A stretch of DNA of 64,000 nucleotides from Athripsodes cinereus (taxonomy: Eukaryota > Arthropoda > Insecta > Trichoptera > Leptoceridae), in assembly GCA_947579605.1 (NCBI GenBank), contig OX388322.1, forward strand, positions 310,001 to 374,000, written 5' to 3'. Within the stretch, counting starts at the first letter, position 1, and every line of letters starts with the position of its first letter. This document shows, one piece after another, positions 61,308 to 64,000 of this stretch. The notes beneath the pieces were generated by a model. That model worked only from the letters and a program-made list of their open reading frames with translations, was not told where the DNA came from and searched no databases. A program made the position numbers and the translations under genes.

Positions 61308-61959
61308 TGTAACACCTTTATTTAACAGCTTTATTTACTACTTTTCCCTTTATTCAACAACTTCTTACTATAATACTTCCCTCCAATACTTTCTCTGACT
61401 CGAGTCGATCTTTCCATACATTGTCCAGCTAATTCAGTCGGAAGAACTTGAGTCTCAGGTCAGGGATAATCGTAGAGTTGCATAGGTTGGTTTCACAATA
61501 AAAACAAACAGTTAAGTTAAACGAGAAACATTTATTGATAGTTCAATTATTACAATGCCTGGTTCAGACACACACACACGCAAATTTACATATTCACAAG
61601 TAACTTAGTATTTATACAACAAGTTCTACTCAAATTAATCAAGTTATTTGTCACTACATATAGTTTATATTGAGACGGGTTTCAATTATATTATTTTAAC
61701 ACTTTTTTAACACAATAGTTATTTATTTTCGGGGCACGCTGGTGAGAGAACTCACCCGCGTGCCCGCGGTCCGAGCGAGAGAGTCTAAGTGAGTGAAGTT
61801 GGTTACAGATGGTCAACAAAGAGAATTTTAACGGAAGTCAAAACAGAGTTTAAATTAATTTTGCGGGATTCTTTCCTTCAAAAAGTTAAATGGTAAGTAT
61901 GTAAATTTAATATGGAAATACTCTAATAATTATCTCCTGTTATTTTTTTAACTACGACA
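61308..61959. mobile_element. Solo LTR (652 bp) with 4-bp duplication
   Basis: It begins TGTAACACC, ends ACTACGACA, and is flanked by ACAC at 61304-61307 and 61960-61963. TG...CA ends with a 4-bp duplication mark a single LTR left after recombination between two LTRs. It is unrelated in sequence to the 3.25-kb LTRs. It contains AATAAA words (61494) and one striking GC hairpin at 61732-61765. Its insertion splits the RTE-d gene exactly between two codons' reading, and the frame resumes in phase beyond the duplication. Confidence 0.88.
61732..61765. other. Strong GC hairpin in the solo LTR
   Basis: GGGCACGCTGGTGAG pairs with CTCACCCGCGTGCCC around a 4-base AGAA loop, with one T/C mismatch. It gives a stem of 14 pairs in otherwise AT-rich DNA. 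Confidence 0.85.
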
Positions 61960-61963
61960 ACAC

Positions 61964-62305
61964 GTATGCCGAATGACCCCTACAAGACTGCCATACCGGG
62001 CCCTCTAGAAACAGAGACCACCAGAATCGAAAACTAACAGAAGAGCTCCTAGAAAAACGTTGTTGAAGCACATAGAATCCGACCTTCTCCACAGACGACT
62101 AAAGCCCGAGGATGCAAAAAGCATTGCTGCTGACAGAAAGAGCTGGTCAAAATTAATTCAAGACCTACGGGGGGTACCCACTGCCGCATATAGGCTCCGT
62201 CCACGTGCACGACCTTATTTATCAAAGCTCCATAAGAAGCAGAAGAAGAGACTCAATATATTTACTCCTTGTACATTAAAGACAGAATAAATAAATAAAA
62301 GCAAA
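61964..62305 (+). pseudogene. RTE-d LINE fragment, right of the solo LTR
   Basis: The frame continues from the left part after the duplicated ACAC with a CRM motif and an early TAG. It then runs through KTLLKHIESDLLHRRL, KSIAADRKSWSKLIQDLRG and AYRLRPRARPYLSKLHKKQ to a stop at 62290. An AATAAATAAAAG tail follows. The late stop suggests the natural C-terminus. Confidence 0.8.
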
Positions 62306-62309
62306 TGTT

Positions 62310-63060
62310 TTTTCTTCTAATATGTGATATGTACTTGAGAAAGATACCTACTTAAGACATTATCAAATTATCCACAGATACAAAATATAGGGAATGACAT
62401 TATTGTTTCCTGAAGACGGAATGCATTTAACTCTTAAATGAAGTCGCAAAGTAGAAAAAAACATTTGTTTTCATAAAATTTCACTATGTAATTCAATTTC
62501 CCAAGCAACGATATAGTGAATAATATTATGAAGACAAATGTTTAAAACAAATACTCTAATTTTATCCTAAAGCTTAAAACGTATTTTAGCATCTCCTTTA
62601 TACAAGTGTAATAATCAGCTATAAAAGAGATAAATTAAAGAATTTATGGCAAAATTAATTCCTGTTTTGTTCCCTGGTCAAAAGTTCAAAGGTGAGCAGA
62701 AGTAGTAGAAGTAGTACTACGTATTATTACTTTTGCATTATCAATCTTTCCCATTCCTCCTTTCCCATCCCTTCCTTTACCTCGTTCATCTGGTGCTATC
62801 CTCTCTTATTCTATTCTATTCCTAACCTCCCGTATTTCCTCCATTTTCTTATCATTTCTTTCAATGTTTTCTTTTGTACATCTCCCTAACGTTCTTCTAC
62901 TATAGCATACCTGCTATAGATTTGCACATGGACAATTTGTCCGACGTATCTACTAATGGTGTTTTTTTTAATTGTTGAACTAGTCTATTTATGTGTGCTT
63001 TTTTATTACTACTAAAGTATTTTTGTTGAATCATTTGTGTATTGTACATATTATAATTAT
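62310..63060. other. AT-rich non-coding stretch, nothing recognised
   Basis: 62695-62720 has GTAGTAGAAGTAGTAC-type triplets, and 62750-62880 is C/T-rich. No gene was recognised. Confidence 0.4.
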
Positions 63061-63067
63061 TCATAAC

Positions 63068-63285
63068 AAGCGGTCCGCACCGGCTTCGCACGGGTAGATA
63101 TGTATTTAAAAAAAAATAGTTTTAGTAAGGATCCGATATTTTTTTGAAAATATAGCCTATGTCATCCGGGGATAGTATAGCTTCCCAATAGTGAAAGAAT
63201 TTTTCAAATCGGTTTAGTAGTTTCGGAGCCTATTCAATGCAAACAATCATATCTTTCCTCTTTATAATATTAGTATAGATAAGTT
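63068..63285. mobile_element. Dispersed repeat with CGGTTTAGTAGTTTCGGAGC core
   Basis: GCACCGGCTTCGCACGGGT, GCCTATGTCATCCGGGGATA, TTTTTCAAATCGGTTTAGTA, GTTTCGGAGCCTATTCAATG and ATAATATTAGTATAGAT are blocks I have seen repeatedly in lepidopteran non-coding DNA. The parent element cannot be named from one copy. A faint relative of the CGGGT end lies at 42.08 kb. Confidence 0.5.
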
Positions 63286-63289
63286 CAAA

Positions 63290-63560
63290 CTGTGCCACAC
63301 GGTGCACAAGGCCTTAAGTGGCTACATTTCGCGAAAAGGTGGGTTGAGGGCTCAAGTGCCATGCAGGGCATTATCAAACATGGCGACAATGCCTTTTTTA
63401 AGCCTTATATGATATGCAACCTCATACAATGAACTCCTGAGAGGTGTGGAGGTGTTCAAGGCTAGGTTCAAACTCTACGTTCGGGGGGTGTTATGATTCT
63501 TGAATGGGCCCTTGCGGTGATTTTTCCACAAAACGGCGCAAAAACTTGCCTAGTTATTAT
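63290..63560 (+). pseudogene. LINE gene end, decayed
   Basis: Translated phrases such as GLKWLHFAKRWVEGSSAMQG followed by broken frames, and an (ATT)n tail at about 63556-63570, look like the end of a LINE on the plus strand. I cannot place the family. Confidence 0.4.
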
Positions 63561-63564
63561 TATT

Positions 63565-63965
63565 ATTAACGGGAGAATATAATACAATACATACATATTC
63601 AGAAAAAAAAATCTAATTAAAAATTTCTCCTCTTCTCACGTGATACCTATGGCTGTAAGATAAGTAATTCATACGTAAACTCATAACGGGCATACTATAT
63701 TACTAGGTTAGCTCTGGTATTTCACGAAATTACATAATGTGCTATTTTCATTGTATTTTATTTTATTTTCTAACTCGTTTTATCCTTTGAATGAAATAAA
63801 TATCAAGCCACTTACGTTACTTTTTTCATCTTAAAGTGGCATCGTTTGTCAAGGTGTTTTCCAAAATTCCAAAGTTTTGTTTACCAAAATTAAATAAACA
63901 ACTTACGTCGAGGTCATGGAACAAAATATTTTTGTTTTTTTTTAGAAAGTATAGCGTCTTTATTA
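63565..63965. other. AT-rich non-coding stretch, nothing recognised
   Basis: Nothing supportable was seen. Confidence 0.4.
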
Positions 63966-63968
63966 ATT

Positions 63969-64000
63969 CATACCATCACGGAATATTTACAGAACACTTG
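63969..64000 (-). mobile_element. SINE-B fragment at the window edge
   Basis: CATACCATCACGGAATAT is the complement of the SINE-B tail. TTACAGAACACTTG is the complement of the head's TCGAGTGTCCTGTAA, so the middle is deleted. It runs off the window. Confidence 0.55.

Overview
The window looks like a gene-poor, AT-rich (roughly 65-70% A+T by eye), transposon-packed stretch of an insect chromosome. Lepidoptera is my best guess. That rests on short words such as TAGGTACCTAC scattered throughout and on the mix of RTE-like and CR1/jockey-like LINEs, tRNA-derived SINEs, hAT elements and a Ty3/gypsy LTR retrotransposon; the species cannot be told. I found no convincing host protein gene, rRNA or functional tRNA gene. 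Every long open frame that can be recognised belongs to a mobile element.

Layout. 1-11.5 kb: SINE pieces, foldback elements, a long 5'-truncated RTE-like LINE on the minus strand (2183-4703, open for about 827 element codons, 8-bp target-site duplication), a CR1/L2-like LINE end (6.7-7.3 kb), a hAT miniature element (8690-9064, 8-bp duplication) and a LINE end nested in a SINE (11.1-11.4 kb). 11.97-13.09 kb: a satellite array whose unit contains a piece of a local SINE. 13373-26596: one complete Ty3/gypsy retrotransposon of 13.2 kb with two almost identical LTRs of about 3.25 kb, a 4-bp AACT duplication, intact gag and pol, and a GGGAAAC -1 frameshift site between them. There is no env-like gene, but 1.64 kb of non-coding DNA follows pol. 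26.6-56 kb: AT-rich filler dotted with fragments of at least four RTE-like LINE families, LINE 3' ends, three SINE families, foldback elements and one 804-bp hAT-like element (53163-53966, 8-bp duplication). 56.8-59.5 kb: a jockey/CR1-type LINE with a nearly complete reverse transcriptase. 61.1-62.3 kb: an RTE-like LINE split by a solo LTR with a 4-bp duplication. The right edge carries more LINE and SINE debris.

How the parts relate. Three SINE families recur and are named here for convenience. SINE-A is tRNA-derived with a poly-A tail. SINE-B is the commonest and its 3' end matches the 3' end of the RTE-like LINE family RTE-a. SINE-C is tRNA-derived with a TTATG-type tail. LINE families are RTE-a (TATAG tail), RTE-b (GAT tail), RTE-c (CATA tail), RTE-d (AAAT tail), a CR1/L2-like family at 6.8 kb, and a jockey/CR1-type element at 57 kb. 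The shared SINE-B/RTE-a terminus suggests the LINE machinery moved the SINE. Several nested insertions give a relative order of events. The gypsy element is probably the youngest large insertion, because its LTRs differ by one base in a T run as far as I could compare by eye.
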